Below, one piece after another: positions 1 through 12,390 of a stretch of DNA of 64,000 nucleotides (positions within the stretch are counted from its first letter, which is position 1; each line of letters starts with the position of its first letter). A program made the position numbers and the translations under genes. The stretch comes from Trileptium ribeirensis (taxonomy: Eukaryota; Nematoda; Enoplea; Enoplida; Thoracostomopsidae), in the NCBI GenBank assembly GCA_030248225.1, contig JASANE010007161.1, forward strand, positions 1 to 64,000. The letters run 5' to 3'. Below the pieces are notes generated by a model. It was not told the origin of the DNA. It saw only the letters and a program-made list of their open reading frames with translations, and searched no databases.

Positions 1-1434
1 TTGCTGCATCGTTGTAAATCCACAATTTCGATTTACTTTTTGATAATCATCCGCCCTGAAATTCCAGGTGAACACTTCCACCGGTACACCCGCAATTGAA
101 ACATCAGGTCCAGGATAAGCAATTGTGACCCGGTATTGTTCGAAAAACTGATGACCCAAGATAACAGGATACTTCAGTTCCCTGACTACATAGAAAGGAC
201 GAAATTCTACCGTAGCCAAGCCAACATTGACCGGTATTCGTGCAATTCCTATGCATGGTATTTCGCCTCCATTAATCACACGAAGTCGCTTTGCACCAGT
301 AACGCATGGCCAAGTGTTCCAAGACGTTTCGTATAGTTCTGCATCGACTAAACTGACATCTGCGCCTGTATCAACGAACGTTCGGGCAATTACACCATCC
401 AACACTACGTCGATAAACACTCGTCCAGTTCGATGTCGCTTTTCCAATGGCTTCGAAGTAATGATCCGATGCTCCTCCCTGGTTTCCAGCGGGTTTGCTT
501 CTTGATCACCTCCAGCATAGAAAATATCCGCTTCAATAAGACCGAAGTCCCAAACCACTTCTTCGTCGGTGTTAGTTCCCGTCGACTCCACATTCACTTC
601 ATCGTTATCTTCTACAGCATCCATCCATTCTGCGATTTCCGCTACATGGGGAACTGGTCGATCTGTTGAAACTCCAGATCGATTTTGATCCGTAGTTTGC
701 CCCGCAGATGATGTTGGCAACGAAGGACAATTAGTCGAAATATGACCAAAACCAGTACAGGCAAAACACCGTCGTCGCGTATTCACCAATGGATTGACAC
801 GCAAATTGGTTCCAGTACTCAGCAGAGTACCACCTCCAATACGTTGTTGTCGTCGTACTCCTTCAGCAGCAACGTTACCATTACGTTCATTATTCCACGG
901 TTTCCGTGCAGTAGTAACCTCCGGTACTGCATTGGTTCTTGGTATCGTTTGCAGTTTCATTTGCTCCAAGAATTGTTTCATCATCTGTTGCAACTCCGCC
1001 GTAGACGATTCGCTATTTTCAGCCGCAGTGTTCTTTACCATTGTTCCGTTAGCCGTTGACGACTGGGTAGTGACCGGAAACGTCGATACGCCTGTCGATC
1101 GAACTGGAGCTGCAGTAGCACGTGGCACAAATCCACTACGCGTGACAGTTTGTGCTACAGCTAATTGTAGACTCTCATTGTCACTATCCTGCGGATTGTC
1201 AACCATATCCATCTCCGCAGCAGACACATCCTTCATCCGAACCGTTTTACGCAAAATTCCCGGTCGAACGTTTCCATCAGCTCCGTCTTCACGAAAATGC
1301 GTATCGCAACGTCGTAGAAAATCATATCGCTCCATTGCGATTCGTGCTGCTTCCTCTACATCATGTCGATCCCCACATCGAGTTTGTATATCTGCTCCGA
1401 TTCCATGACGTAGTCCCTTCAGGAATGTGAAGAA
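1..1434 (-). CDS. Gypsy-like Gag zinc knuckle and aspartic protease (open to window edge)
   Basis: On the minus strand this frame has no stop from 1434 to position 1, so the ORF leaves the window. It is the same frame as the gag ORF ending at 1435 and is separated from it only by one UGA. Seen: the sequence after the stop continues capsid-like residues (FFTFLKGLRHGIG), then a low-complexity linker, then a CCHC zinc knuckle at about 727-768 (C-x2-C-x4-H-x4-C, starting CFACTGFGHI), then a retropepsin-type active site FVDTGADVSL with DTGA at about 361-372. This order (CA, zinc knuckle, PR) is that of Ty3/gypsy-type retrotransposons; reverse transcriptase would lie beyond position 1. Inference: these are the later parts of Gag and the start of Pol of the element whose gag begins at 3081. 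Confidence 0.8.
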
Positions 1435-3081
1435 TCATTCCGAATAGTTATGTTGTTGTTCAATAAGACTAAACTTTCGTAACCAAGTAGCTTGCAATCG
1501 AGCTTTGAATGCCATAATAGTTTCATTTCGACCCTGTACCATACTGGCTTTGAAATCATTCAGTCGATCGCCAAAGGATTTCAATAAATCGTAATGACGC
1601 AGAAATCCTCGCACATAGTCTTCATAATACGCAGGTTCCGGCAACATCGATTCGACTGCTCGAAGAACGTATCTTGAGGATTCACCAGCCATCGCCAAGG
1701 TGAATAACGTTACCTTGTGCGTATCCAGTCGCACATGGAAACTGCGCAATGTTCGTTCGAAGCCTTCTAACCAGCCAGGAAAATCGTCACCCTTGAATTT
1801 TTCCCAGGGATGTCGAAGCACATATGCCGGTATTTCTGGCATTCCAGAAAAAGTTGACCAAGCTGAGGTGCGTCCAGTTGCACCTGCATCGGTTCCATTG
1901 TGTAGTTGTGTTCGCAACTGCTCCTGTGCAACAGGTTCTCTGACACGCATAATACCGGGTGCGTTTGTGACCGATGTTCGTGGTTCCATTAAATTGGCCC
2001 GCGGAAACGATGGACCTCGCCGCCGTCGATCATCTTCTTCCTGCATAGTAGTGCGCAGAATATCCAATTCAGTTGGTTTGATATCTGGCACCGGTCGTCG
2101 AGTTTCCTGTTGAACTTCGCCGACCCAGTCACGATAACGAGACTGCGTAGTCACCGCTACAGGTTCACTGACGATAGCCTCACTTCGTACAGGTAGTCGA
2201 AAACGATCACCAATATGAGCTAGATGAGTAGGGTTTGCTTGCACTGTGGTCGGAAGACCGCCACAGACAGCATTTTCCAACGCCTGATATAGTACATTTT
2301 CAGCTTCTCGAACCTCAAAATCATCAGCTGAAGTGTGTCGACTGATAACACTACGGTAATGATCAATCTCCTGAGCCAATGACTGCATTCTTCTCTCAGC
2401 CGTATCAACGCCTTGCCTTATTTGCCGTATTCGGGTTCCACTATCATCACGTTCTCTGTAGACGGATTCGGCCCGTCTACTTGATCGTTCGTACATTCTG
2501 CGATCCTCAGGTCGAAACACATCATGCCCACGCTCAGGTTCGTCTCGACCAAGTGGGTAAGGCGGTGGAATATACGGTGTTGGTCTCGCCGCAATTATCG
2601 TATTATCACGCGCAGACCGCTCCGAAATTGCAGGTTGATGCCTACGCCGAGTTACATCGGCGCTGGTATCTGTGCTGCTCTGAGGTGCGCCGCGCCACTT
2701 AGCTGCCATTTTCCGACAATGTTCCTGCGCTCGGGTTATTTCGTCATCCAAATCTGCGAAATAACGTTGACGTCGTACAACTGAAGGCACATCCGATGAA
2801 ACAGTTCCTTCTGCGCCTGAATTCGCAGCTATCACTGTAACGTTGGGTTCCAGTGGAAATGGTTGCCTATGCGCAGCAGTACGCCATCCAGTCGAAGCCG
2901 TTACTTTTGGTCGTCGCGGTATCCGGGAAATAGTTCCGACACCAGTCGTAGCTGCAAATGTGAAGATAGGTGGTGCTGCTGTTGAAAACGCCACTCGTTC
3001 CAGCGTTGTAGTAACTACAGTTTGTTCCGCTGCATCCTCACACTCGACAAATACACTATCCGGATCTCTATCTGATTCCAT
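1435..3081 (-). CDS. Gypsy-like retrotransposon Gag (capsid at C-terminus)
   Basis: A 548-codon minus-strand ORF beginning MESDRDPDSVFVE. The first 420 residues are a poorly conserved, Arg/Pro/Thr-rich region with a charged, possibly coiled-coil stretch (about 215-260). Residues 424-548 look like a retrotransposon Gag capsid: WEKFKGDDFPGWLEGFERTL, then a helix-rich segment with RGFLRHYDLLKSF and FKARLQATWLRKF. The ORF stops at a UGA right after HNYSE, but the same frame stays open downstream into a zinc knuckle and protease, so the stop is either a point mutation or a readthrough site. Gag forms the particle that packages the element's RNA. The long pre-capsid region is unusual for Ty3/gypsy. 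No LTR or primer-binding site was identified upstream. Confidence 0.8.
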   Translation of the reverse strand: MESDRDPDSVFVECEDAAEQTVVTTTLERVAFSTAAPPIFTFAATTGVGTISRIPRRPKVTASTGWRTAAHRQPFPLEPNVTVIAANSGAEGTVSSDVPSVVRRQRYFADLDDEITRAQEHCRKMAAKWRGAPQSSTDTSADVTRRRHQPAISERSARDNTIIAARPTPYIPPPYPLGRDEPERGHDVFRPEDRRMYERSSRRAESVYRERDDSGTRIRQIRQGVDTAERRMQSLAQEIDHYRSVISRHTSADDFEVREAENVLYQALENAVCGGLPTTVQANPTHLAHIGDRFRLPVRSEAIVSEPVAVTTQSRYRDWVGEVQQETRRPVPDIKPTELDILRTTMQEEDDRRRRGPSFPRANLMEPRTSVTNAPGIMRVREPVAQEQLRTQLHNGTDAGATGRTSAWSTFSGMPEIPAYVLRHPWEKFKGDDFPGWLEGFERTLRSFHVRLDTHKVTLFTLAMAGESSRYVLRAVESMLPEPAYYEDYVRGFLRHYDLLKSFGDRLNDFKASMVQGRNETIMAFKARLQATWLRKFSLIEQQHNYSE

Positions 3082-3385
3082 ACTTATTATTTTATTTGCT
3101 AATTACTTTATGCTTTCTTACCTATAACTGCCAATTTTAAGACCTCTCAATTCGTACCTGAAAATCTAAACATGTTTATAGGTAAAATATAGCATTACTT
3201 CACAATCTAATTCCATCACCCTACTCCGTTTTCTCCCCCCCTCCAGTCCAGCCAAGGTCAGGGTTGGATTTCGCTACAGGCGATAATTTACCTGTGTCAC
3301 CTTACAAAACGTTAGTGCGTAAGCAAGTGCAATAAAAGCAATTTAAAATCAACTAACAATTACCTAAAAGATATTTTACGAACAC

Positions 3386-3676
3386 TTACAGTGGTACTGG
3401 CGGTACATAAGTCGGCTCGTTGAACGCCTGCCGTAGATATCTCTGAGCATGCAGCGCATGTCGCTGTCGTATTTCCTGTTCCGTCGGTGGTTGCTCCGAA
3501 TCATCGGCCGCAGTCGATCCCCGAGATGACTGTACCGATCGCCCCCGCGGTGGTGTTGACGCCTTTCGTCGCTTACGTGAGCGTTTGGGCGGTGTGCGAT
3601 CGCTTTCGCCATAATCACCTTCCGACGCGTGTGTCTGATAACCTATGTACGTGACATCTTGGGATGTAGAAGCCAT
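3386..3676 (-). CDS. Short basic ORF upstream of the gypsy-like gag
   Basis: A 96-codon minus-strand ORF starting MASTSQDVTYIGYQ, with a basic middle (PPKRSRKRRK, nuclear-localisation-like) and a proline-rich end (VPPVPL). It lies about 300 bp upstream of the gag start on the same strand. Its final codons overlap a strong splice-donor match (ACT|GTAAGTG near 3388), and an AG stands just before the gag ATG (AATAATAAG|TATGG), so it could be a 5' exon spliced in frame to gag, although the acceptor lacks a pyrimidine tract. No homologue recognised. It may instead be a separate leader ORF or a chance ORF, but its codon use and G+C resemble the neighbouring gag. Confidence 0.4.
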   Translation of the reverse strand: MASTSQDVTYIGYQTHASEGDYGESDRTPPKRSRKRRKASTPPRGRSVQSSRGSTAADDSEQPPTEQEIRQRHALHAQRYLRQAFNEPTYVPPVPL

Positions 3677-6600
3677 TCTAGAATTAGAGAATTTTTACAA
3701 GATTAGTAAAATACCAACCTACTCTCAGGAACCAGAAACACTATAAGCAAATCTTTTAAACTATAAAAATACTCAGCACCTGAACAAGAGTGTATTTTAC
3801 CATTACCTCCAAAAAAAATAACCGATCGTGCTGATAACGTGAATTGCGTGCAACAAGCGTATATAAACTTAATAGATAACAAATAACCTCGTGAAACACT
3901 GGCTGTTTGCTACACTTCCTTTAGCACATTCGTATCACTATTGGGCTCAGCCCTTTCGCACTCAACGGTTTTGATGACCTGCATCAAATACCATATTACC
4001 TAAATAACAATAAGCTGACCAGATCCAATAGCCGTTTTGAGAAAACTTTAACAACATAGTGGGACTGATTTAACCTTGACAATGACATGCCTCGTCATGG
4101 CCACCATGTGAGCTTATCGGCCTTCTCTGCGGTACGTTTCTTACCAAAACGTAGCCGACATCTCCTATGGTGGCCAGACGGAGAGGGGTGAAAATACAGC
4201 GCGAGTTTGAAAATTTCCCAAGAAGATAAGTAAAGTCAAGATTGGGGGAAAGAAGCCACCAAAGGGGATGGACCGGTCTACCAGCGGTCAGAGATACCCT
4301 TTGTCACGAAAGAGAAGTTGCGCGAGTTCCCAGTGGTAGACATGTCATCGTCCCGGGCAGGGATATCAAGGTTGTATCATCATATAACCATTCCTAAAAT
4401 AAATTGAGTTGGCCGTGTGTAGTGAGTAAATTACTTTAAACAATTTCCTGAGTAATTTAAATGGAGTTTTAGTTGTAGCTTGTGGACTGTTTGAATAAAA
4501 CCCTTTAACCCTTTGAGGTGTGAAAGGATTAGAAAAACTAGAAAAAGGTGAGTTTGTTCATAGCAATAATTATAAATGTAACCTGGCTTGATTTCGTGCA
4601 CCCGGCAGCTCTCAGCCATAGCGAATTTGAAATAATTTATTTTGTGTAAGGTAAAATGTAGATAGCGAACTCGAGTATCTGTGCTATTAAAGATCATACC
4701 CTGGCAATGTCCACAAGACGAGCCCTGGGTAATGAATTTTGAAATTGGAAAAGCCTAAAGATTGGTTCAGTTAAATTTAAAACTAAATTTGAGTAATTGG
4801 GTCAGCGTTGGCAAGCTCGAGTAATTGTGCCATCCACGCTTGAGTATACCATGGCAAGTTCGCATAGCGAGCCGTGGTATTAAGTTAAGGAAAGAATAAA
4901 TTTTATAAAAAGTAAATTTTGATGGAAAGTTAAAACGTTGCGTAAGTTTTGAATTCTAAAAATGTAAAGTTATCTATATATGGTTTTAAGGAATGAAAAG
5001 TTAACTTTAAACTACAGCGAGCTCGAGTGGCGAGTCTGCAGTATTTGAATAATTTGTTGTAAGATTTTATACAAAGCTGTTCTGTTATCTGCTGTGCCCG
5101 GGTAGGCTAGTATAGTATTTAACCAGAGCTCTTTTAGAAACTTTTGTAGTCACTGACAAAACTTAATACTGTCACGGTGCGCCCGAGTAGGCCCGTGAAC
5201 AGCAGAATCTAGGTTGACATCGAGTAATGTGAATTTTAACACATGGAAATTATATTTTCAATGGCAAAATATTTATTGAGAAATCTCATTAGTAAAAGAT
5301 GTTCGCGTAACGACCAATAGCATTGGTTAATTGAATATACCCTAGTAGCCTCGACGCAGCATAGCCCTAGCCCTAAGGGTAGGTTAATACCGTCTTAGGC
5401 GTGCGCAGCACTATATGAAGCTTAGAGACAACAAGATCCTAGGGATAGGTTGATGCTAGCGTAAGGAAAAACACGTGTACCTTGATAGGTGACCAGCACC
5501 TTTAGGTGGAATAACAAAATAGCTAAACAGTTAGTGATCGGCTCGAGTTTGATTAACCATACAAGTTTCGTGGAAAAATTTTAATACCCGTTGTTAAGTA
5601 GAATTTTTATGAACAAGATAGCAAACGATATAACAATATTAGTACCCAAGGTATTATATAGAGAAGAAAAAAAACTTAACAATATCTAGCCTTATGCACT
5701 AGAAATGTATTAGGTAACCATTAACAAAGCATTGGCACCGCGTTAGGACTAGCCTAGAACACACGCGAGCTTTAGGGACTTATAACAATTTTTATAACTT
5801 TTATAGGATTTTGAGGGTGTATCAAAAAGTGTATAAATCATAACTCGTAACCACCTAAGAAAATCGTAATATTCGTAAATCGTGAGAACCTGAAAAATCG
5901 TACAAAGTTTATGTGTTAGTGTGGACAGGACAAGTGACACAGGATGCCCCTAAATAGAACGTGGGTGTTGGACCATAACCGCCAAGCCCCCTAAGCGTAA
6001 AATTTCCCCGGCCTGCATGCTGGGTAACCCCTAGGCGAGGCGTGCGCTAAGACATAATTCCGGAATTATGTCCCACCCTAGAGCATACTTACAACACTGC
6101 AGCCTTCGACGATAGAGCAGCCCATGGAAGACGGCCTGGTACCAACGGGTGGTAAAAACGGTTCCGGAAAGGGAGAAAGACCAATCCCACCCAGAGGTTC
6201 CCGTTCAGGGGATGGGCTGCCCTCTCTCTGATCTGCCCTAAACCCTATATCAGGGCTTACTTTGCATGATAATTCCCACCTCCGGGGCAGGAATGCAGAG
6301 AAATATCGCAGGCAACCTCCTGCGGAGTCACTGAGATTTTTCTTATACCGATATGTATGAAAAGGTTCCCTAAATGGTGTGTTTACAACGCAACCTAATA
6401 AGGAAAAAAAACTTCGTAAATACCACATAACGCTCAAAGTCGTATCACTAAAAAAATGAAAAAGAACGTGTTCGCGAAGCTGTGAAATCAGGACGAATAA
6501 CCGTATAAATGTACTCCGAACAAGGGTTATCATTACTAAAATACTAACGCTCCGGGACCTTCCTAATACAGTAAATGGTCATATCCAGCCTTCAATAATA

Positions 6601-9600
6601 CTTGCTAGCTGATTTTAAATAGTAAAATAATAGTATTAATAACGGGATAATATAAGAGTGTTCATAAGTACTCGCCATGACATACACAAAAAGAAAAAAA
6701 ACTATAAAGAACAATAAAAGAAAGCATAATAACAAAGCAACCAAAAATAACCGTCGCGCACACACGGACAACAATAATAATGACAACTACTATAACGTCG
6801 GACATATTGCAACAGTCACTCCTCAAGCCAATTCCTCACACCGAAGTAAATTCGTAGCTACCAAAATTTATTTAGTAACTAATTATTAAATTATTTATTT
6901 AATATATAACTTTGAACAAATTTGAAAAATTTTAGGGTTGAAAATAGGGGTATTATTGGGTATCCCATAGGAATCAGGTAGTTTTTAAGATAGGAATAGA
7001 TAGTGGGAACCCCCTGGGTTAGTTTGTGAAACCCTTATCCCAGTATGAAGTTAGAAAATCAGATATTAACGTATATAATTTTGGAAAGAAAAATGGTGAA
7101 AGTTAAGGAACACCAAATGTTAAGAAAAATAGGATTGTGGGACGAATAGAGTGTTTTTAGATCAGAGACAAGATGAAAAGTAGTCCCACATTAGGATAGA
7201 AGTTGTTTCCAGTTGACGAAACCCTAATATACTTATAGTTTTACTAATAAAGTGAAAAAGTTGAATTTTGGATAAAATGGAGTATTGTGTCGGGGTGTAG
7301 AAGTAATGTATCACCAGATAGAGGTAAGTAAGGGATTCACCCGAGTGAGGAGGGGTGTTGCCCTACCGAGGACGATATATGATACACCCCACCGGGAGAA
7401 ATTAATAATAAATCAGAGAGAAATATGTTATTTAAACCAAAAGTAAGGGAATTTATAAATTTGTAAATTTCGACCCATATTTAGGAAATAATGGTTCCCG
7501 CAATAGGAGTAAAATGGGGTGGTTACCCAAGGTGTGGCCGCGTGCCATTCCACTCGGGAAGCATAACCACCACCCCCTTTTGGGAAAGTTTCCAAAATTA
7601 AATCACTCTTGGGATTTGGTTGAAAATATTGAATATTACCAGATTTTAGTTTCAAATTAGTATTTTTGAAATATAGGAACCACATAGCCCCAAATAAGGA
7701 AAATTATGAATTTCTACGCCCAAAATAGTAGAAAATGTCCAATCAAGTGAGGTTATAAGAGTTGCCCCTTTGGGAGAGTCAATGCCTCCCCAAGGAAGGA
7801 AAATTAATTCATTACCATTTTTGGGATAAAGTTCAGATTAGTAAGATATGGTTTCTGGGAACGGAAAAATACAAGGTTGGACCTGCCCAAAAGTTGACAG
7901 GAGCAATTTTTACGGATGCCGTAAATGCAGAAGACGATGGTTGATCTTTTGTTGTTTATCTACAGATACCCTTCGCAATCATTTATATTGATTTCCCGCT
8001 GTGGTGGGCTACCTAACATTATTAAGTCATTCATGGTTTCGTTCTATCTCTCAAGTATTCTCAACATTAAGGCATACATGAGTTCGAAAAAATTTAAGTA
8101 GTATCATCTATCCGCTAGTATGTAAAGTAAGCACATTATGGGATTCATATAGTTTCTTGCAGTATTATGTATATAGTGGTCTCTACAAACATTAGTTTAG
8201 TCGTTACTATTGACAGGGATAATACGATATGATCCTTGCGCGTCTTTTCACAAATAAAAATGACCATAAAACAAAATTATTGTGACATATCCCAACAAAA
8301 TGTACATGCATAATACCGTTGCTGTCTCCAATGTTTTTTTGCTCTCCAACTTTCTAGTTATTGCAATAGCAGTTATACCTTGAAAGTTCCTCGTTAGAAT
8401 AAACTTTAAAACAAAATATATAATTTGCTTCCAATATTTCACAAGTTTTAAGGTAAAGCATATGCATACTTATATCTTACCTTGGAAAAATGCAACAAAA
8501 GTTTCACACAATGAATTTGTGAGCGAATAAATTCAGCCTGTTCATTCATAAATACTATAGCTTCAACTATTCTTTAATTTAACTCAAAGCGGGCACCGAA
8601 TAGTGTCGTTCATCACATTTCGTGGATGTGTCTGCTCAATGCAAAATGTCTTGTTTTTCAACGTATGCCTATATCAGAACTTTAGGCTTTAATATGATAT
8701 TTCAAAATCGCATCTCGTATATCACAGGCTTTCAACTTTTATTAATAAAGTCAGAAGGCATCGAAACTGAAAGTGTTATCACTATGGAATTTATAAAAAA
8801 AATTGTTGAACTTTAATTTTAAAAGCGCATTTACCCTTGGGCAAAACATCTAAAATCAAACAAGCGACTCATTTGTTATGATACGCTGTAAAAGTTTATA
8901 TTTATTTTATGCTTTTATAATGAAAACCAGTCGTGCGTCAATGATTGAATATTTTATGCTTTATAAGACAAGTTCAGCTTTGACACAGAACATGAGCCTG
9001 TTTGATAAATTCTTTGTGTCTAAATTTTGTACCGCACTTTCTCCGCTTCCATTAAAATTGCCTTAACAAAGCATTTTGTGAAAATTTAATATAGTGAAAC
9101 TCAAGCGAGGTTCCCAAAAGATACATAAGTCAACTTTTATAATGTATATCATACAGTTGTGAAACTACGTATATATTAGTTTTCCTAGCCTATCTTTTCA
9201 ATAAGCGTTACGGAACGCGTTTGCTTTAAACGCTTAGTCCAATTTCCGGACATAGCACTCGATGTTATTTTTTACTCTATCAGATTTTTCACTATTTATA
9301 GTTGATGCGCTGTGATATGCTCATGTAGAATGCTGAATAATAGTAATCGGAAAACCACTATGATTTCATGAAAAGTATATAAAAATAACCCTCTCCCAGG
9401 GAACTATGAGGAAGTAGTTGATGCGCCCAAAGTGCTTTAGGCGGTAGTGAAGACCCATCGGATAACGTAATGTGTGACCCTGACGTCGTGGGGTTGGCCA
9501 AAAATGACCAGGTCATCCGATAATGAAAAGTGCAAACCCTAAGTATGACCGACTGTTAAAGATAAACTTTTATTGCGGACTTTTGGAATATTGCACTCAG

Positions 9601-11530
9601 TGAGTTTATGCTCATTATGATTTCTCAAATAGAATATCCGAAATTCATTGAGACCTTCAGATGTAATCGAGTGCATGTGCTTGAGCACGATAAGGAAAGC
9701 GTGGATTTTTTAATAAAAATTCGCCAGTTTACTTTTGCTTAGACAGCTTCTCCATAAACAAATGCAATCCAAGTCTGGATGGTTATTAAGCGTACGAAAA
9801 TTGGGCAACATCGTTTTTATATGAACAGTGAAAAGAATATTAACGATGTTTCAATATCAATAGCATCATTTCAGTTATATTAATATACGCACAATGATGA
9901 TTTCAATTATAAACACTCCAGTACTTGAACCATTTTTATCGTAATAGTGTGCTCAACAACACTATTACGATTACATTACATTACGATTACAACACTAACA
10001 TTACATTCCCGATACAGCTAATTATCCGTTAAATATAGAACATATATGTAGCTTCAAGTAAAGGTCTGGGCGGAAGCCCTTTCCCTTTTATAAGCTAGTA
10101 ATGCAGGAACTGTCGGTCCTGACGAACGCGACATATATTTCGGTGTCATATTTCCAAACGTGATGTAATTTGTCCGGCGTATATTTTGAAGCGCAAGGGG
10201 AAGAAGCCTATGGACAAGTAGAATAGTTATTTTGGCTAAAAACACTTTTACTGTTTAAATACACATATTGGGAATTAACATACACCTAAATTATGCACAG
10301 TAAAATGGCGCTTGGCTCAGGGTGTGCCGGCTCAACTCAACCAGAAATAATGTCACAACCAAGAGTATGATAGGGAATACAGTATTTGCATCATCATTTG
10401 CTTAGCGAAACCAACTCAGTTTCGTTCAAAATTATTATGTATACATAATTGTATGAACAATTTATATACGCGTACAAAAACTAGTTATGTTATGCTGTAT
10501 TCGAATGTCCGAGTAAAATAGCTGATATATACCCCCTATTCATCCAGTAGGCACATACTTCTACGGAAACTACAAAACACTGCTTGAATCTTGGGTCTCC
10601 ACAGTTCGGAACTCCCAGATACTGGCGGGATCATAAAGTATTTGTACGTATCAGAAAACGTCAAAAAACAGACTGAAACTGACCAAACATTTAAAAGAGG
10701 AAATTTTATCGGTTTTTAGCCGCACAGGAATAAACTGCATAATATAGAAAAATGCTAATATTTCTGTTTCACCAAAAAAATCTGGTAAAAGTCAAGCGGA
10801 AAGGTACTGGGGGACCTGGCCTAAAAACTGAATCGTGGTGCCGGAACCTGAAGCCAAAATTTACCTGGAGGCATGAGCTGGGGGAACCTGGTAGGAGGTC
10901 GATACACCTGAGTGGCCCCGGTCCCACGCCCCTCCCCCACCATTTGGATAAGACAGAGTATTATGCTCATATATACTTAGGCTTACACTTAGTATATCGA
11001 GAACGACATAGCATGCATTTACAGCCCCAAAAAGTTACATTTTCTCTAAATCCTATCTTGATATTCTTACCTTTCACTAGTATCTTATTATAAGGGGCAG
11101 GTATTTCAACTTCCCCAGGTTCCTCCAGTTCATTCTCCCCTCCCCGTAAATTTTTGCTTCCCCAGATACTTGGCGACTAAAAATTACCAAATTCTTGTCA
11201 GATGGGCTAACAAATATGCGAATTTTTCCCAATTTTGACTAAAAAATCCCCAAATTTTCTCTGCACGGCTAAAAAATCACTACAAGTTGCTTATTTAGTT
11301 AACACCATTGTAATCGGTTGTCAAATTAAAAAATTTTGACGTTTATAGCACTTTTTGTTGCCACAGTTCAACTGGGGGAATCCCCCAGGTATGCTCGGTT
11401 CCCCCAGTTCATACTCCCAGGTATAGTTTTTGTAATTTCGAGTAGCGGGTAATATATTTGCATTTAAACAATATTATACAGATTTGGCCGCTTTTTGGCT
11501 ACTCGTTTAGTACAGTAACACCAAACTTAC
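3677..11530. other. No gene recognised; 3' side of the SLC35A-like gene
   Basis: About 7.9 kb of AT-rich DNA without a convincing coding exon. It should contain the missing last exon of the SLC35A-like gene, and perhaps the LTR and leader of the 1-3.7 kb gypsy-like element, but neither could be assigned. Small structures seen: an inverted repeat of GGCCACCAT (4099-4107) with ATGGTGGCC (4167-4175), a 22-bp perfect palindrome at 6051-6072, and G-rich patches at 10.75-11.45 kb resembling those at 40-44 and 52 kb. Confidence 0.4.
6051..6072. repeat. 22-bp perfect palindrome
   Basis: GACATAATTCC followed directly by its reverse complement GGAATTATGTC, with no spacer. No element boundary or repeat copy elsewhere in the window was recognised. 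Confidence 0.5.
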
Positions 11531-11664
11531 ATTGACGGTGCTAGGTCGTCCATCAACAAATATGACATCACTGTTGAAATAATAATCGAGAGAGATGTTG
11601 CAAATCCTTTGAGGATATTATCCGCGTACTTAACAACAAGCGCGATAACTAGGCCTCCGTATGC
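11531..11664 (-). CDS. SLC35A3: SLC35A3-like exon 6
   Basis: Acceptor TTTCAG|GCA, phase 0: [20 protein letters not shown], then [20 protein letters not shown] and LAPS with two bases left over; donor [29 protein letters not shown] is the best conserved block of the UDP-sugar transporter family, so this anchors the call. A final exon with the last helix (FFLGA... in relatives) should lie at lower coordinates; I did not find one with fitting phase. Confidence 0.95.
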
Positions 11665-12390
11665 CTGAAACTTAATGAAAACATACTGCAAAAAATCGCA
11701 TAAACCCAGAAAATGGTGACTGAAACTTAATGAAAACAAAGTGCAAAAAATCGCATCAATACAGAAAATGGTGAATAGTTCACTTCCACCAAGAAGGAAC
11801 ATAGTGCATAATTTACTTTCACTGGGAAGGAATAACGGGAAAGAGCACATCACTTCGCCGCAATCAGAATAAATACAAACAATGCTGCTGCATGATCATT
11901 CACTTTCATCTGAAACGAATAGTTAGACAAGGTAGGACAATTTCCCACAATCGCAAAAATACAAAAAACGACGCATAATTCACTTTCACAACGAAGTAAT
12001 AATGGGGAAGAGGAGGACACTTCACCGCAATCGGAAAATTACATTTTCATCGTGAAACAATAATGGGAAGGAGCATGACACTTTCCCTCAATCGCAAAAA
12101 AAATACAAACAATGGTGCAAAAGTCACTTTCACCACGAAGTAATAATGGGAAAGAGGAGGAAACTTCACCGCAATCGGAAAAATACATTTTCATCGGGAA
12201 ACAATAATGGGAAGGAGCATGACACTTTCGCTCAATCGCAAAAAATACAAACAATAGTGCAAAATTCAGGAAGAAGGAATGAAGAATGGTAAAGAGTATG
12301 ATACTTCACTGTAATCGAAAAAAATACAATAGTGCCTAATTCACTTTTCCAAGAAGTTATAGTGGCAAATAGAATAACACTTTCTATATC
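11665..12390. repeat. Tandem repeat in intron 5, about 72 and 145 bp periods
   Basis: Degenerate copies of a unit containing CAATCGCAAAAAATACAAAC, then CACTTTCAC..GAAG.AATAATGGGAA and GAGCA/GAGGA..CACTTCACCGC. The cleanest pair is about 145 bp apart (TTCACCGCAATCGG at about 12022 and 12167). It starts right next to exon 6's acceptor. No coding function suggested; minus-strand ORFs here only reflect the repetition. Confidence 0.7.

Noticed and set aside
794..1408. 204-codon plus-strand ORF opposite gag
   Set aside because: Shadow of the minus-strand Gag frame, which carries the zinc knuckle and protease motifs.
4099..4175. GGCCACCAT/ATGGTGGCC inverted repeat as an element end or LTR hairpin
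   Set aside because: Only 9 bp, no matching flanking duplication, no second LTR in the window to test it.
6078..6533. 151-codon minus-strand ORF
   Set aside because: No family resemblance; Pro/Ser/Arg mixture typical of a chance reading through G+C-rich DNA.
8248..8442. Minus-strand ORF ending ILLGYVTIILFYGHFYL as the missing last SLC35A exon
   Set aside because: The hydrophobic pattern is only loosely similar, the LG-to-YG spacing is two residues short of relatives, and the fitting acceptor would add about 20 unmatched residues.
10054..10245. Minus-strand ORF (ends KRERASAQTFT) as 3' exon of the SLC35A-like gene
   Set aside because: Coding-like composition but no membrane helix of the expected kind and no match to the family tail.
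11965..12330. CRISPR-like array
   Set aside because: Units diverge throughout, with no constant repeat and variable spacer, and the context is a eukaryotic intron.
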